The position numbers were made by a program, and so were the translations under genes. From positions 20,584,001-20,648,000 of the forward strand of contig NC_046679.1 in NCBI RefSeq assembly GCF_009870125.1: 64,000 nt of DNA. The letters run 5' to 3'. This stretch comes from Drosophila pseudoobscura (Eukaryota > Arthropoda > Insecta > Diptera > Drosophilidae). The notes below the pieces were generated by a model, which was not told where the DNA came from, ran no database searches, and saw only the letters and a program-made list of their open reading frames with translations. Below are positions 62,440 to 64,000 of this stretch, piece after piece; the first letter of the stretch is position 1, and each line of letters starts with the position of its first letter.

Positions 62440-64000
62440 CCTCAGGTACCCCGCCCACACAGTGGACCGCGAATCGGATCGGTTGCGTCCTGTCCCTACC
62501 TGTAGGGCGAGACGCCAGGGACTTTTGGGCAGCCGGCTGGTCTGCTCTCTCCTTTGGGTCTGGTCTGGACAGCGACTTATTGCAGTAGATGTCGCGTCTA
62601 TCGGAATCAGAGTCTCTCAGCTAGCGACACTTTCCACGATAGCGACACACGATGGCGTGAGTCCTGATTGCGTCGTTTGTGTCTAATGATGGATAGCATT
62701 GGCTCGAATCTTATGGAAATGAGGAAATGAAAAGGAATTCTCTATAGCCTTCAATGCGGAATAGAGAGCAAATAAAGGAGTTCTTTATAGTTACATTTAG
62801 GGCAGGGACCCAAAATCTTCTTCACTTTTTGGTAATGGTAGGTTTTTAACTATTTCTAAGATCTATGTAAACCCTTTTTCAAAAGAGTATTCTTATCAGA
62901 AAGAAGAACTTTTAAGTGATAGAAAAATTCCTTGAAAGTACAGCAAAACTTTTGCAATCAAACCCCAATCCCTCTTATCAGGTAGCCATCTATCATGAAC
63001 GAGAAAGATTTCGGTTTTCCCCGGGGTTTTCCAGACGAGTTATGAATATCTGAGGGTTAAACTACCTGTTTAGCATAAGAGCATGGTGCGTGCGATCCGA
63101 AAACACTGATCCCCTGACCATAAAACGTGTGTCACTTCTAGCTAATCCAATCGCCCGCTATAAAAACATCTTCAGGGGCCCATAGCCATAACGACATGTG
63201 CTACGTGCTACATGCCGCAGATTTACAATCGTTCAGGCTTATGCAAAATCTAAGACGAATTCTTGGACTAGTCCTGCAACAAGTAGTCCAATCTACAGGA
63301 GAATCTCATAAGTGATCAGGTGATCACGATAGAAATCCTGAGCCCTGTCCTTAGCCGATGATCAGTGTGAAGTTTTAGTGAAGGTTGAGGATCTTTGCTG
63401 CAGTTGCTGTTGGAAATCTCTGGAGAACTTTTGCGACAGATAATTCCAAGTACCTACCGACTATCAAAGGGTTGATTTACTAAAAAAAATCGTACTATTG
63501 TCATTCTTTAGACAATTTTAGTGGTTATTAGCTTATTTTCTAGTGAATCGATGCCACTAAAGAACTAATGTTTAAAAATCAAAACATAACATACAAAAAA
63601 ATTATAAAAAAAAAATTAAAGTTTCAGAAGGTGTAAAGATGGTAAAAAACTTAACCTTGGGTCGCTTTATCTTCAGCTATATCTTCCTATAAAAAGTCGT
63701 ACAATTATCTGTCCCAACTTTTTTTTTATTTGTGAATACTGGTGCTTTAGAAGCTGAGTGGGTTATGAGTTTTTAAAAGAGATTTTGGGGGTATATTCCT
63801 AATTGTAAGTATGAGGAAGTGAATTACTCCTCTATAAATATAACCTTGTTTTTTGGTCTCGTGCAAAGACCATTCAAAAATCTCCAATTTGACGCAAAGT
63901 AATATCTTCCAGAAGTAACTTTAATTTTCGCAGCCTTTTGAATATGCAATTAGGACCAATAAATGCTTTCACTTTTGTTATCCCCAAACCATCAGAGCGA
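62440..64000. other. zen2 5' flank with TAGteam sites, no gene
   Basis: CAGGTAG occurs three times: 62496-62502 (minus), 62989-62995 (plus) and 63062-63068 (minus). This fits Zelda-driven early zygotic expression of zen2. No coding sequence is seen to the window edge. In ANT-C order the next gene to the right should be proboscipedia. Confidence 0.55.

Overview
This window is part of a Drosophila Antennapedia complex (ANT-C). It carries clear orthologues of Deformed (Dfd), Amalgam (Ama), bicoid (bcd), zerknullt (zen) and zen2, plus the Hox-cluster microRNA mir-993. Short fly-type introns (52-90 nt), opa (CAG) repeats, GAGA and DRE promoter motifs and abundant microsatellites all fit Drosophila. 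Dfd (+) and Ama (-) are divergent in orientation. As I recall, in D. melanogaster Dfd points the same way as Ama. The arrangement here is the one reported for non-melanogaster flies such as the obscura group, so I infer a Sophophora species outside the melanogaster subgroup. The exact species cannot be told by eye.

Layout. Positions 1-9105 are the 5' flank of Dfd. They hold Dfd/Hox-type ATCATTAATC sites, a Tc1/mariner-like MITE at 7923-8331 and a GAGA-rich promoter at about 8.6-8.8 kb. Dfd occupies 9106-19408 in five coding exons, with a 7.7 kb third intron. Its last coding 30 nt are repeated just past the stop. The Dfd-Ama interval (about 20-42 kb) is mostly non-coding. It contains a small two-exon gene for a putative winged-helix-like protein (25649-26065), mir-993 on the minus strand (29844-29951), a 140 nt imperfect hairpin (31334-31473) and a possible transposon scar near 39.2-39.8 kb. 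Ama (42344-43333, -) is intronless. It is head to head with bcd (47835-49666, +) across 4.5 kb. That interval carries a striking block of tandem CATCGATA repeats with core-promoter motifs 6 and 1, followed by a degenerate direct-repeat array.

zen (52433-53633, +) has a TATA box, TAGteam/Zelda sites and a Dorsal-site cluster about 1.3 kb upstream, matching the known ventral repression element. zen2 (61462-62341, -) is convergent with zen. A small four-exon TPR gene resembling TTC12 sits between them (58760-59648). The right end (62.4-64 kb) is the zen2 5' flank, with three CAGGTAG motifs.

The genes cover three stages of patterning. Maternal bcd sets the anterior axis. zen and zen2 are early dorsal zygotic genes descended from Hox3. 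Dfd is the Hox-4 head-segment selector. Ama is a secreted Ig-domain adhesion ligand, not a transcription factor. I saw no prokaryotic, viral or CRISPR feature. Splice sites were placed by reading frame and GT/AG consensus, and family assignments rest on remembered sequences, not on searches.
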